From Zygnema cylindricum (Eukaryota; Streptophyta; Zygnematophyceae; Zygnematales; Zygnemataceae), in assembly GCA_037447655.1 (NCBI GenBank), contig JBBHKE010003002.1, forward strand, positions 190,802-254,801: a stretch of 64,000 nt of DNA. Direction: 5' to 3'. Within the stretch, counting starts at the first letter, position 1, and the number at the start of each line of letters is the position of its first letter. Shown piece after piece: positions 11,043 through 21,770 of this stretch. The notes beneath the pieces were generated by a model that saw only the letters and a program-made list of their open reading frames with translations, had not been told where the DNA came from and did no database searches. The position numbers and the translations under genes were made by a program.

Positions 11043-11242
11043 TGAGAGTGACTTAAGTCACTCTTTAGTCCTTCCTATGGAGCTGAGGCAGCCATGGATC
11101 CATCGCTCTCTCTCTCCTTCAGTGACTACAAGAAGTATGGGGGAAAGAGACAAGAGATGGAGGCAGGCTGCCATCATTTTCTATATATGTTTCAGCTAAT
11201 TTATTTTAGACCTAGAAAATACAAAAACTACTTATTTCAACA

Positions 11243-12434
11243 CCCACGTCTTCTATCTCCTCGAAGTCCATAGGGGTATGTGAGGTTTCCGGTGAGTCCT
11301 TTGTATCTCAGATCTCCCCTGAATGTGCAATCACGGTTTCACTTATGTTCGTTTCGGGAACAACCGAGTTCTCCTCACTTTCGAACTCAAATCTTATTCT
11401 TATCTTCTTTGTATATATGAAGGGGTCAAATGACTTCCCTTCAACCATGACAACTAGGTGTTTGACCAGAATGATATCTTTCTTTGCTAAGTCATAGACT
11501 CAATATCCCTTAACATCCTCATCATATCCCACAAAGTATCTAGGTTTTCCCTTAGCATATAGTTTCCAGTTTTTCCTATCTGTGTCAAGACTGTAAACTT
11601 GACTACTGAATACTTTAAGGTGTGAGATATTTGGTTTCCTTCCAACCCATCTCTCATAAGGTGTCACTCTGTTTACAATTGAGGTAAGGACTCTATTCTT
11701 AATGTAGTTGGCACAGCTCATTTCTTCGGCCCAAAATCTCTTTCCTATTTTCTTGTCAGCCAACATACTGCATGCACTATCTCCTAGTGCTCGATTCAAC
11801 CTTTAAGCTACCCCATTTTGTTTTGGGTTCTATGGTACAATTTTTTGGTGCTGCACTCCCTCATTTCTCCGATATTCCTCAAACTGGTTAGAGGTATATT
11901 CCCCCCCATTATCACTCCTTATCCTCTTAATGGGGGTTTCATGCAACTTCTCACTCCAGGCTTTATATTTTTTGAAGTAAGTTGATGCTTCAGACTTTGT
12001 TTTAGAAAGTAGACTCTAGAGTATCTAGACCAGTCATTGGTTATTCTCATCATGATTCTCTGTCCTCTAATCGAAGGAACCTTTGCCGGTCCCCATATAT
12101 CTGTGTAGACCAAATCTAATACTTTCTCACCTCTATATGTGGCAACTTTGGGAAAGGGAAGTATGTGAGCCTTACCTTGGGCACAGCCACTACAATCATC
12201 CATCATTTCATTATCCCCAAACTGAATGCCTTCTCTTACCCCAAGCTTTTTAATTTCCCTCAACTTATCAAAATGCACATGCCCCAACCACTTATGCCAA
12301 ATCAACAACTTAGGAACACCAACATAGTATGCATTCTTCTTTTCATTACTCTGGTTCAACCTAAACATTCCTTGGCTACCCTTGTCTGCCGTAAAGTAAA
12401 CTTCATCCCCATACTTAGCTGTAAAGACCCCCTT
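11243..12434 (-). pseudogene. copia integrase (Cop-C), broken
   Basis: Integrase of Cop-C on the minus strand, cut at 11243 by Cop-B. Seen are WHKWLGHVHFDKL, CSGCAQGKAH, VYTDIWGPAKVPS with the first Asp, and RSDNGGEYT. The catalytic Glu codon in the QNGVA-ERLNR motif near 11805 is a stop (TAA). A frameshift near 12020 breaks the core. The later part (RFWAEEMSCANYIKNR) is open to 11500. Confidence 0.9.
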
Positions 12435-13814
12435 TCAAGTGAAGGTATCAAACTCTTTGTCATCTAACACAAACGTAAAGACAAGATTTTTACTCAGCTG
12501 AGGAATGTAGAGTACATCAGAGAATGTAAGTATAGAAGTCTTACCCTCCACTAAGAATTTCAGATCTACTGATCTCTCTAGATCTGTAGTAACCACTCTC
12601 CCATCTCCATACTCTATCTCTACAGTAGGGATATTTCTTAGCTTAGTGAAGAGTTCCTTATCACGACACATATGCATGGATGCACCTTAGTCGATGATCC
12701 ATCCTTCTTGTGGAGCTTCCCGAATTGCTCCAAGGGCACTCTTCTGTCTCCGAGGGATCTCTTTCTCCTCCAAACTCTTATCAAGCTGAAGCTCCCCATC
12801 CTTCTCAAAAGACTCATCCTTGGTTACTCCTGTCACTTTTGTAACCACAAGTGCCTTTTTCTTCCCTCCGGAAGAACCCCCTCCACGGTTCTCTTGGAGC
12901 CTCAACTCCAAAAGCTTGAAACAATCTGCGATGAAGTGTCCCGACTTTTTGCAAAAATGACAAAGACCCTTTGGGGGCCTTGGTCCTCCAAAATGATATT
13001 TTTCCCCTTTGTACAGTTTCTTCGGGTCCTTCTCCCATCGGTCCTCTACTGCTGCTAGAGCTTGAACGCTCTTTCCTCCTCTCCTAATCTCCATTTTGTT
13101 TTCCTGCACAAGTATCATCTTGACCATTATCTTCCATTTCCATGAACTATCAGGCATTTCCAGTACTCGGTACACTATGGTCTCGTACTCATCTGGTAAC
13201 TTCATGATAAAGGTGTTAACTTTCATTTTTATAGTACCTGTCCACCCGACACTTTCCATCTCCATATACAAACAAGAAAGATCATTACAGTAATTTAACA
13301 TCTTTCCTCCTTTGTAAGTGTAACTCACTAGCTTTTGCTCAGCCAACTGGAGCTCCTGCATTGTCCCAGCTCTATAAATCTCCACCAAATTCACCTACAA
13401 CTCCTCGGCCTTGTAAATGTGGAGATGAGGGGTGGCCAAAGCTTGAGTGAGGTGCGTGAAAATGAAGTTCTTGGCAGCCATGTTTACATCCTCCCACATT
13501 TGAGTATCGTTCTCCGCGGTCTTCACAGTCGTTGCTCCGGTACTGTGGCAATAGGAGTGAGGGGTGTCTCCTTCCTTTTCCCCTTTTCGGACACACTGGT
13601 GTCCCCATCATCTGCCTCCTCCGCTGAGGGAGCGGTTGCTGCTAGAAACTTTACTCCTCCAAATCTTGGTGGAGTTCGCGAAGGTGGACGTTTCACTTGT
13701 CCACTGACGATACCCCACTATCGTTTTTCGCACAAAGCTCCTATCATCATGGCTTCCCAATAGATGAACCCCGATCTATTGAAGGTGGGCACCCTAGAGG
13801 GTGGGCCCATAAAC
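12435..13814 (-). pseudogene. copia gag-protease (Cop-C), broken
   Basis: Gag and protease on the minus strand. The LTR-encoded ATG has become ATA, but the frame stays open from the LTR through the PBS (QFMGPPSRVP). A frameshift near 13530 and a stop near 13395 break the capsid-like part. The knuckle CHFCKKSGHFIADC lies near 12920-12965. The protease motif reads IID-stop-GASMHMC (stop at about 12688), so its catalytic Ser codon is a stop. Confidence 0.9.
13800..13814 (-). promoter_or_regulatory. primer-binding site of Cop-C
   Basis: Sense GTTTATGGGCCCACC, one mismatch to the tRNA-iMet anticodon-arm complement, immediately after the LTR end TTGCA. Confidence 0.7.
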
Positions 13815-14850
13815 TGCAATTTTGTGTCCTTTATTGGACTACAGAATACAAGAAGCCCTTAAATAGTTACTAACTAACCCACTTTCAATGGCAACCACTG
13901 CTACCCAAGCGGACAAGAAGACAATCTAACTGCACCCTTGTGCAGCTTGGATTTTTTTGAGTTTGTAGGAAAAAGAATCTCTGAAAACGCCAAACTAGGC
14001 GATAAGTTATGGGGTGGCAAAGATGACTATTTTATATAAACCCTCAAGGGGAGAGGTGACTCTCCCAAAAAACACTAAGTCCTGATTCCCTCTGATAACT
14101 TTTATATACTGATGTACGAACCAATTATATTGTTGTACCGTACCAAAATGTACTACTGCCGGTGTTCCTTTCGTACGACAAATGTACGACAAGGCTATTA
14201 CGTGGACGCGTGCCCTCCTTTTACTCGTCCGTACATTCCTTGGAATTCCCGCGACCAAATGTGATCGCTCCCCGTGGCGCTAGGTCATGCCATGACACAA
14301 AAAAAACCAAAGTGACCACTTCGAGATTTCGGTGATGATGTGCGCCGTTGGATTTGAATCGAAATGCAATCTCAACCGTTATAAATACTTGCGCGACATT
14401 TGTTTCGCTGTCGAAACAAAATGCGCGGTATCCGTTGCGCAATAGTATCGTACTTCGTACTTTATAAAACTGTATATTTGCATGCCGTATACACTTTTAG
14501 TTAAATGAATTTGTTCCTTCCTAAAAAAATATATATCTAACACATACTATAACATTTAGCATTGATCTTAGTCTAATAGGATAAAGCTGACCGCTATCGG
14601 CCAACTCGACAAACGTCAGGTATCTGGATCATATCTTGGGTCCGTCAAAGATATTTTTTAGTAACCTACTAAAAATAAGTGCTTGTTGAACTAAGGAAAC
14701 GATGGATCATCCACCCTCTCTATCCTTCAGTGACTACAACAAGTATGGGGGCTAGAGAGAGGAGGTGGAGGTAGGTCCGTCCTTTTGTTTTCCTTTTATA
14801 CTAACATATTTAAACCTAGAAAATACTATAGAAATCTATTAATTTCAACA
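13815..14850 (-). repeat. 5' LTR of Cop-C (1036 bp)
   Basis: The sense start is TGTTGAAATTAATAG at 14850 and the sense end AAATTGCA at 13815. The 3' LTR copy at 2416-3112 matches it. Right flank CAGCC (14851-14855) would be half of the target duplication. Confidence 0.92.
14561..14660 (+). other. antisense tRNA-like block in Cop-C 5' LTR
   Basis: Contains AATAGGATAAAGCTGACC, then a decayed T-arm TCTGGATCATATCTTGG and GTCCGTCAA, followed by a T run. Confidence 0.5.
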
Positions 14851-15271
14851 CAGCCGCGATCGTGTGCAGAGGTGGAACCAAACACTTAATATTGAATCCC
14901 AGATAGCAATAGGGACAGAGAAACATTGTTGTTTCTCCATCAGATCGCCCACATAATTGACACTCGTGAAACTCTGAGACCTCCATAAGTCCTCAGAGTG
15001 GACAGCTTCCAAGAAGCCTCTATGATAATCCTGACCCCTTTGTGTTTAAGCAAAAATAACTTCCACCCTGGCAGACAAAAACTCTGACCACCTTCACCCC
15101 TGTGAAGAGAAGACTCCCCTGAGTCGATAGCAAAAAGAATCTCTGAATTTGCTCCCCTGAGCAGTAAGTTATGGAGGGTCAAAGTTGACCTTTTGTACAG
15201 AAGCTCTCTGGGAGAGAGGGTCCTATCTTCTAATTTTTCTAAGTCCTATCTCTCTCACAGACTTTATCTAC

Positions 15272-15360
15272 TGATGTACGGAACCAATCAGATTACAGTT
15301 CCGTACGCAAAAGTACAGCTGCCGGTGTACTTTATGTACGGACACTGTACGACATGCCTT
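15272..15360. promoter_or_regulatory. GTAC-rich block in S1
   Basis: At least five GTAC cores in about 85 bp, upstream of the presumed LTR promoter. Equivalent blocks occur in the other long copia LTRs. GTAC is the core bound by plant SBP-box (SPL) factors; binding here is inference. Confidence 0.4.
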
Positions 15361-15728
15361 AAATGTCGACACGTGGTATGCCCGGATTCGCTCCTTTAAT
15401 CCTCGGAGATGCCGCGCTCCAATGTAACTTCGCCACGTGTCATCCGATGTGGCGATGCCCACAAACCGCCGAATTCTCCTTCCGCGATCTTTGCGCTAAT
15501 TCCGTCCGTCCGATTAAACTCGCATTTGATCGTAGCCGTAATAAATACATGCGCGGTATTTGTTTCGCTTACGAAATCAATGCGCGGTATTGATTTCTTA
15601 TCCGTACCGCAATTCGTACTTTTACACTACCATATATATTTATCCCGTTAACAGTTATATTTAAATGACTTATCCTACGTGTACATGCTTAAATAATTAT
15701 CGTACTATATACTACGTAACACTACTTC

Positions 15729-15815
15729 TAGACTTAACGGCTAAGGCTACCGGCTATCTACTCACTGACGGCCGGCAGGTACCAGGATCAAATCCTGTCG
15801 CTGGCACATACCTTT
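15729..15815 (+). other. antisense tRNA-like block in S1
   Basis: GACTTAACGGCTAAGGC as A-box region, CCGGC/GCCGG as an anticodon-like stem, T-arm AGGATCAAATCCT, then CTTTTAG. Confidence 0.62.
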
Positions 15816-16074
15816 TAGTAATTAATCCCTATACTAATATAAATTTCCCGTAAACATGAGGATAGCCTAGGTAGCCATGGCTCTAGCTTCCTCTCCAATT
15901 TCTCAGTGACTGTGACAAGTTTGAGAGTTGGAGAGAGAAGTTAGAGGTAGACTGCCTCGGTTTCTTTATTTCTATTCAGACCTAGAAAATATTTAAAATC
16001 ATTAATTTCTACAACTCGGTGGCCTCAGTAATCGGCATCCGCCACAGGTCCATGTTGTGGGAAAGATCGGGTAG

Positions 16075-16962
16075 ATAGTGAAATTATGTGGTCTCCATTG
16101 ACTCACAGAATGAGCAGCCTATGTAAAGCCTCTAGGATAATATTTGCCCCTTCTACTTTCCCGCTGAATAAGCGCCGCCCAGGCACACAAATATTCTGAC
16201 CACTCTCACCTCTGTGAGGAGAAGACTCCCCTGAGTCAAACGCAAAAAGAATCACTGAATTTGCTCACCTGAGCAGTAAGTTATGGTTGGTCAAAGATGA
16301 CCTTTATAGTTACACGCTCTCTTAGAGAGAGAGGTACCTAAATTTTACTAAGTCTTGGTCTGCCTACTCACGACTACCTACTACTAAACCCTAGTCCAAT
16401 AGGAACACTATATAGTATAAGAAGGTACAATGGACGATGTACTTATTGTTCGACTATCATACGACAAGGTCTACAAGGTGACACCTGTCAAATCGGAAGC
16501 CATGGTTCCTCCTCTCATCCTTTTCCGGTATCAAATAATGTGGCGCCACGTGGCACCGCGTGACGATATCTACGTATGCCGCCAAAAGCTCACTTCGCGT
16601 GGCGTCTATAATGCCGGCCGTCCGATCAAAACATATTTTACACAGTTCAGATTCGCGTACATGCAGAAATTACTCCTTTTGGTTAGTCTGCTGTTAATTA
16701 GCTGTTGGGTTAATGTTTATATATTTATGAAACCCGTCACGTGTATCGTTTTGTAACGCCTTAATGGCGTTAGGCTTTAGAGAGTTTGGAGGTCGCAGGT
16801 TCAAATCTAGGCTTAAGCATGATTTTAGCAAAATACCCTTTACTTCAAAAACTGCCACTTTCTAAATATTGCGGCAGCCATGGCGCGCCTTTGATCCTCA
16901 CTCTCTTTCTTTGAAGCAAAAGTAAAATAGGGAAGTGAACTATCAATTACCTCTTTTCAACA
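16075..16962 (-). repeat. 3' LTR of Cop-D (888 bp)
   Basis: The sense start is TGTTGAAAAGAGG at 16962 beside the polypurine tract. It matches the 5' LTR once the hAT insertion is removed. Four extra bases (ATAG) lie between the expected TG end and the target duplication. Confidence 0.9.
16753..16830 (+). other. antisense tRNA-like block in Cop-D 3' LTR
   Basis: AACGCCTTAATGG as A-box region and GGTTCAAATCT at 16798-16808 as B box, then GATTTTAG. Confidence 0.65.
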
Positions 16963-16975
16963 CTCCCCTTTATTC

Positions 16976-17487
16976 CTAGTCACTTTTCAATTTTAATCCA
17001 CAGTTTTCTCTGCAATAAATCAACTTAGGGGAAGGCACTGGTTTTGACATCATGTCTGCAATCATTTCTCTATCAGTTTTATGAACGAGTTTAATAATTT
17101 TATTTTCTACCTTCTCTCTGACAAAGCTTAGTCTAATATCCATATGCTTGGCTTTGAAGTGATGTTTCGGATTAGCTGCAATAGAGATAGCAGCTTGATT
17201 ATCACAAAAAACATTTTGAGTTCGAGACTTCATGAACCTAAGTTCTTCAAGAAGAGATTTAACCCACATTAATTCTTTGGTGGCAGCACAAGAAGCCATG
17301 TATTCAGCCTCCATAGTAGACTGAGCAACTACTTTTTGTTGCTTGCTACTCCAACAACATGCACCAGATCCAATTTGCAACAGATATCCAGTCGTACACC
17401 GCCTTAAAGGCACATCTCTATAACTGGCATCACTCCAGGTGGTGATGTCAGTGTGCTCCCTTCCCAAATGCAACCATAATTCCCTTG
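16976..17487 (-). pseudogene. copia RNase H (Cop-D), split off by S2
   Basis: RNase H on the minus strand from TRELWLHLGREH through WSDASYRD, STMEAEYMA, CDNQAAISIA and HMDIRLSFVRE to VPSPKLIYCRENCGLKLKSD and a stop at 16976. It is open throughout. The frame joins RT at 18669 without any gained or lost base, so S2 alone separates the two halves. Confidence 0.93.
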
Positions 17488-18668
17488 TGTTGATATTTGA
17501 AATATTTTCTAGGTCTGTATTAGGATAGAAAAAGAGCTGAGGCAGTCTGCCTCTAACTCCCCTATCCAAGCCCCCACACTTGTTGTAGTCACTGAAGGCT
17601 GGATAGGGAGCTAGAGCCATGGCTGCCTAGGCTCTCTAGAGAAGATAGGGGGTGAATTAGGTAGACTTATCAAAAGTTACTTGACGGACCCAGGAATTGA
17701 ACCTGGTACCTGCCGTCCGTCAAATCTGCATTATCGGGTAACTCTAGCCGTTAAGTCTAGGACAGATATTACGATATATGGGGTTTGATAAATATATAAA
17801 TCTTTATATGGAGATTAATCCGTTTAACGGCTAATAGATACTTAGTACATAGATACAGTTTGATTTAGTACGAAGTACGGTATGTGGACAGAACGGATAC
17901 CGCGCATTTGTTTCGATAGAGAAACAAATACCGCGAGTCAAATTTCAGCGGCTAGGATTATAGCCGGTTTTGATCGGACGGCCGCGATAGGCGCCGCGAT
18001 CACGGAAATGTACTTTTGGCGTTTTTTGGTCTTTGCCACGTCAGATGACACGTGGCGTGATAACATCGGACCACGGGAATTCCAGAGATTACAAGAACTA
18101 ATCCTGATTCGACACGTGTCGACATTTTGGCAATGTCGTACAATGGTCGTACATAAAGTTCACCGGCACCTGTACTTTTATGTACGACACAGTAATTTGA
18201 TTGGTGCCGTACTTCAGTAGATAGAGTTTTAGAGAGGGAATAGGACTTAGAAATTTTTGGGTAGGCAGCTACCTCTCCCAGAGAGCACTCTGTATAAATG
18301 GCAAACTTTGACCAACCATAACTATTAATTTACTTGACCATTTTCAGTGATTCTTTTTGCTGCGGACTCAAGGGAGTCCAAGCTACACAAGGGTGTAGTC
18401 GGTCAGAGTTTTTGTCTGCCAGGGTGGCTGCATTTATAAGGGAAAGTCAAAGTGGGTGAATGTGTCCAAATCTCATATTCTAACTTTGCATTCTGTGGTG
18501 GAACTGAGCACACAGAAAGTGTTATTTCACAGGGGTGAATCTATATTGGGATTGTGACTGTCAAGGGGTCAGTCATTTGGGTTTATATTAACTTGGAGTC
18601 GGCACTATCTAGATTAGCTTCTTTTGGATCTGCATACTCTGAGGGTCAATGGAGGTCTCAGAGTTTCA
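17488..18668 (+). repeat. solo LTR S2 (1181 bp), no TSD
   Basis: Starts TGTTGATATT and ends GTCTCAGAGTTTCA. It belongs to the 1.16-1.18 kb LTR type of Cop-G, Cop-I and Cop-J. It splits the Cop-D RNase H. Flanks are CCTTG and TCCCC, so no duplication is present. Confidence 0.9.
17676..17765 (-). other. antisense tRNA-like block in S2
   Basis: On the minus strand the B box is GGTTCAATTCC (17693-17703) with T-loop TTCAATT and stem CCAGG/CCTGG. TTGACGGAC at 17681-17689 pairs exactly with GTCCGTCAA at 17715-17723. Confidence 0.68.
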
Positions 18669-19556
18669 TCCCCACCAGATACCTCATCACCCTTTTGGCA
18701 GCCTCCCAATCTCTCTTTCTTGGTTCATTTAGATTTATACTAAGGACACCTACAGCTGCAGCTATATCCGGACGGGTACAGTTCATAAAATAAATTAAAC
18801 TGCCTACAATCTGCCGATAAGGGATATTTTCCATAAATTTTCTTTCTATCTCGTCCATCTCATCATTAATGATGAATATTCCTCCCTCTTCACTCCCCTC
18901 ACTCACTTTCTTCAAATCCATGGGAGTAGTACATCCGTTTGCTTTCTCCATTTGAAATTTTTCTAGCATATTACCGATTGCTTCTTTTTGAGTGAGTCTT
19001 ATAATTATATTCCCTCTATCTCTCTCCATCTGAATTCCCAAAATGTACTTTGCTTCGCCAAGATCTTTCATATCAAAACTGATTCTAAGATCCCGTTTTA
19101 GTTTGTTAATTTTATCTAAGGACTTGCTTAAGACCAACAAATCATCCACATAAATAACAATAAATATCACTCCATTCTCATCCTCAAATAAATATATAGA
19201 GTGATCTGAACTTATTGTGATATACCCCAAACCGGTCAGAAATTCGTCGAGCTTTATATTCCACTGTCGCGGGGCTTGCTTAAGCCCATAGAGTGATTTT
19301 ATCAGTTTGCAAACTTTGTTTTCTTCCCCACTTTCCACGAATCCTTCCGGTTGCCTCATGTAAATTTCTTCTTCCAACTCTCCGTGCAAAAAGGCAGTTT
19401 TAATATCCATCTGGTGGATTTCCATATCCTCCGCTGCGGCTATACTTAAAAGGATTCTAACAGAAGGAAATCTGACTACAGGTGCAAAGGTTTCTTCGTA
19501 GTCTATCCCCTCTTTCTGTGTATAACCTTTTGCAACTAACCTAGCTTTGTACCTCT
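18669..19556 (-). pseudogene. copia reverse transcriptase (Cop-D), nearly intact
   Basis: Complete RT domain on the minus strand from [20 protein letters not shown] to KRVMRYLVG at the S2 junction. Core motifs are present: [30 protein letters not shown], the active site [13 protein letters not shown] near 19130-19160, and [19 protein letters not shown] single TAG near 19556 separates it from the integrase frame. Apart from that stop and the S2 insertion the domain looks catalytically sound. Confidence 0.93.
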
Positions 19557-20744
19557 AAATGGTATTATCCGGGTTTAATTTAAGTTTAAACACCCACTTA
19601 CATCCGATCGGTTTTTGGTCCGGTGGACAATCTACCAACTCCCATGTATTGGCTTCCATGATAGAGGCCATTTCTTCATTTATAGCTGTGATCCACCAGC
19701 TACTTTCAGGAGTGTTTATGGCCTCTAAGTATGTTTGAGGTTCATCTGGGTGAGACATCTTTGTGAGTTGGTTATTTACTTGTCTTTCTTGAAGTCGTTT
19801 ACTACTTCTTCTTCCCCTTTCAAAATCGGACGCCGGTATGGAAGGCATTCTTGGGTTTCGTTTTGGGAAATTTTCAGCTTCCCTATCTTCCAATTCCGGT
19901 GTCTCATCAAGTTCCTCATCGGTTTCCATTCGTATTGTGGCGTTGCCTCGGATGTTGTCCTTTCCTCCTTCTCCTTTGGTAGATCTGCAGATTTTTTTTT
20001 TCTCCCTCTTCCTTCTCTTCATTTTCAAAATCAAAGTCAAATAACTGATCCGTTTCAAATCTGATTTTGACTTCCTTATTATATTGAATGGATCAATGGA
20101 CTTCTCTTCATTCATCACCACTATGTGTTTTACTAAAATTATATCTCTCTTTTTCAAGTCATACACTCGGTATCCTTTTGTGCTCTCATCATATCCTACA
20201 AGATATCTTGGCTTCCCTCTCCCCTTTAACTTCCATTTAGTCTTATCGGAATCCAAACTGTAGACTTGACTTCCGAACACTCTCAAACTAGACAAATCAG
20301 GCTTTTTTCCTGTCCACCTCTCATATGGAGTTTCCTCCTTATTTGCTGAAGTTATGACTCTATTTTTGATGAAATTAGCATAGTTCATAGACTCCGCCCA
20401 AAACTGCAACCCTATCCTCTTATCAGTTAACATACTTCTGGACATTTCTCCTAAAGTTCTATTCACTCTTTCTGCTACTCCATTTTGTTCCGGATTATAG
20501 GGAACAGTTTTCTCATGATGAATTCCTTCTTCTTTAAGATATTCTTCAAATTCCCTTGAGGTGTATTCTTTCCCATTATCACTTCTTATCTCTTTATTGA
20601 GGTTTCGTGTAGTTTTTCACTCCATACTTTATACTCTTTGAAACATCTTAATACCTGTGACTTATGTCTGAGAAAGTATACCTTTGTGTATCTAGACCAA
20701 TCATCTGTGATGGTTAACATCCATCTCTTCCCGCCATGTGAAGC
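19555..20744 (-). pseudogene. copia integrase core and linker (Cop-D)
   Basis: Integrase from the first core motif to the RT linker. A nonsense codon lies at about 20743 after GPAR, and a one-base deletion near 20605 precedes RSDNGKEYT. After that the frame runs unbroken through QNGVAERVNRTLG, with the catalytic Glu kept, and RFWAE-like and GYDESTKGYRVYD segments. A Lys/Glu-rich linker then ends at LKLNPDNTI before the stop. Confidence 0.92.
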
Positions 20745-21770
20745 TTACCTAGCAGGTCCCCAAACATCAGTGTGAACTAGATCTAATACTTTCTCTCTCC
20801 TAAATGTGGTTGCCTTTGGAAATGGAAGTCTATGAATCTTCCCTTGGGCACATCCACTACAATCATCAAAGGTCTCATCATCTTCAAAAGTAATACCCTC
20901 CACTATTCCTTTTTTCTTCATTTTCTTTAATCTATCTAGATGCACATGCCCCAACCTTTTATGCCAAAGCATCATCTCACTTGCCCACAAGTAGAGAACA
21001 CTCTTTTCATTGCAAAGAACAATTCTGAACATTCCTTGACTGCCCTTCACAGCTATGAAATAAACCTCATTATCAAAGCTTGCTGTGAAGATTCCTTTCC
21101 TAGTTCCTGTTTCAAACTCCTTTTCATCTAGGACAGCTGTTGAGACTAGGTTCTTGCTAAGCTGTGGAATGTAAAGAACGTCTGAGAGTGTTACAATTGA
21201 GGCCTTTCCATCAACTAGAACCTTCAAGTCAACAGTTCCAACAAGACTTGTGGTTTCTACTCTACCATCTCCGTACTCTATCTCAACTGTTGGGATCTTT
21301 CTCAGTTTAGTGAACCACCGCTTATCTTTGCACATATGCATTGAAGCCCCTGAGTCTATGATCCACCCATCCTCGGGTGGATCCCTCTTACCTCCAAAAG
21401 CACACTTTTGTCTCCGTGGAATGTCGACATGCTTTTCAGTGTTTTTCCGATTAAGAAGAAGCTCCTCTAGCTCCTCTTCTGGTTCAGATTTTTCTTCCAC
21501 TTCCTCATCAAGAACTTGTGTCAGGAAAGCCTTTTTCTTTCCTCCATCCCTTGAGGTTCCTTGACCATCTTTCAGTCGAAGATCTGCAAGTTTGATACAA
21601 TCTGCCATATAGTGTCCCGGTTTCTTGCAGAAGTGACATAATCCTCCTCGAGAAGTTCCTCTCCCCTGTTTATCAAATCTGCCACCTCCTTGTCCTCTTC
21701 CACCAAAATTTTGATAGGGATCTTTCCCTCTCTCCTCATCACGCTTCCGCCAATCAGTTCCTGCAGACAA
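20745..21770 (-). pseudogene. copia zinc knuckle, protease and IN zinc domain (Cop-D)
   Basis: One long open stretch on the minus strand. It carries the Gag knuckle CHFCKKPGHYMADC, a charged linker, the protease active site IIDSGASMHMC near 21340-21360, and then the integrase zinc-binding segment WHKRLGHVHLDRLKKM with CSGCAQGK. The first integrase catalytic motif HTDVWGPAR sits just before a stop. In this element family gag, PR and IN share one frame. Confidence 0.93.

Larger units (their letters stand above)
4886..11242 (-). mobile_element. Cop-B, complete copia element with 5-bp TSD
   Basis: Both LTRs are present (1008 and 1010 bp) and the target duplication CCCAC is exact at 4881-4885 and 11243-11247. 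Internal order on the minus strand is PBS, gag, PR, IN, RT, RNase H, polypurine tract. Several stops and shifts make it non-functional. It is inserted in Cop-C and so younger. Confidence 0.96.
10235..11242 (-). repeat. 5' LTR of Cop-B (1008 bp)
   Basis: The sense start is TGTTGAAATAAG at 11242 and the sense end AATTGCA at 10235. It holds a TATA box at 10451-10456 preceded by a CTCTC/GAGAG inverted repeat, a GTAC-rich block near 10560-10615, and an exact 20-bp palindrome at 11045-11064. Confidence 0.94.
2416..14850 (-). mobile_element. Cop-C, copia element split by Cop-B
   Basis: On the minus strand: 5' LTR 13815-14850, gag-PR-IN 11243-13814, then after removal of Cop-B the IN tail, RT and RNase H 3113-4885, and the 3' LTR 2416-3112 cut by Cop-A. 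The coding sequence joins cleanly across the CCCAC duplication flanking Cop-B. It is itself inserted in the PHD-like part of Gyp-1. The other end of its target duplication is outside the window. Confidence 0.92.
14967..16013 (-). repeat. solo LTR S1 (1047 bp)
   Basis: Flanked by an exact ACTCG duplication at 14962-14966 and 16014-16018. Same length and nearly the same sequence as the Cop-A LTR, so a recent arrival followed by LTR-LTR recombination. The leader hairpin GACTC/GAGTC is at 15112-15125. Confidence 0.95.
14851..16074 (-). pseudogene. PHD-like zinc finger at Gyp-1 integrase C-terminus, split by S1
   Basis: Taking out solo LTR S1 and one ACTCG copy leaves about 50 codons downstream of the integrase tail. 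They show Cys-x2-Cys, 11 residues, Cys-x2-Cys, 4 residues, Asn, 2 residues, Cys, then a CLVPPL segment. This is the spacing of a PHD finger except that the usual His is Asn. The final Cys pair would lie beyond the Cop-C insertion. PHD fingers commonly bind histone H3 tails, so by inference this one may have guided integration, as chromodomains do in chromoviruses. Only the finger pattern is seen; the function is inferred. Confidence 0.62.
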
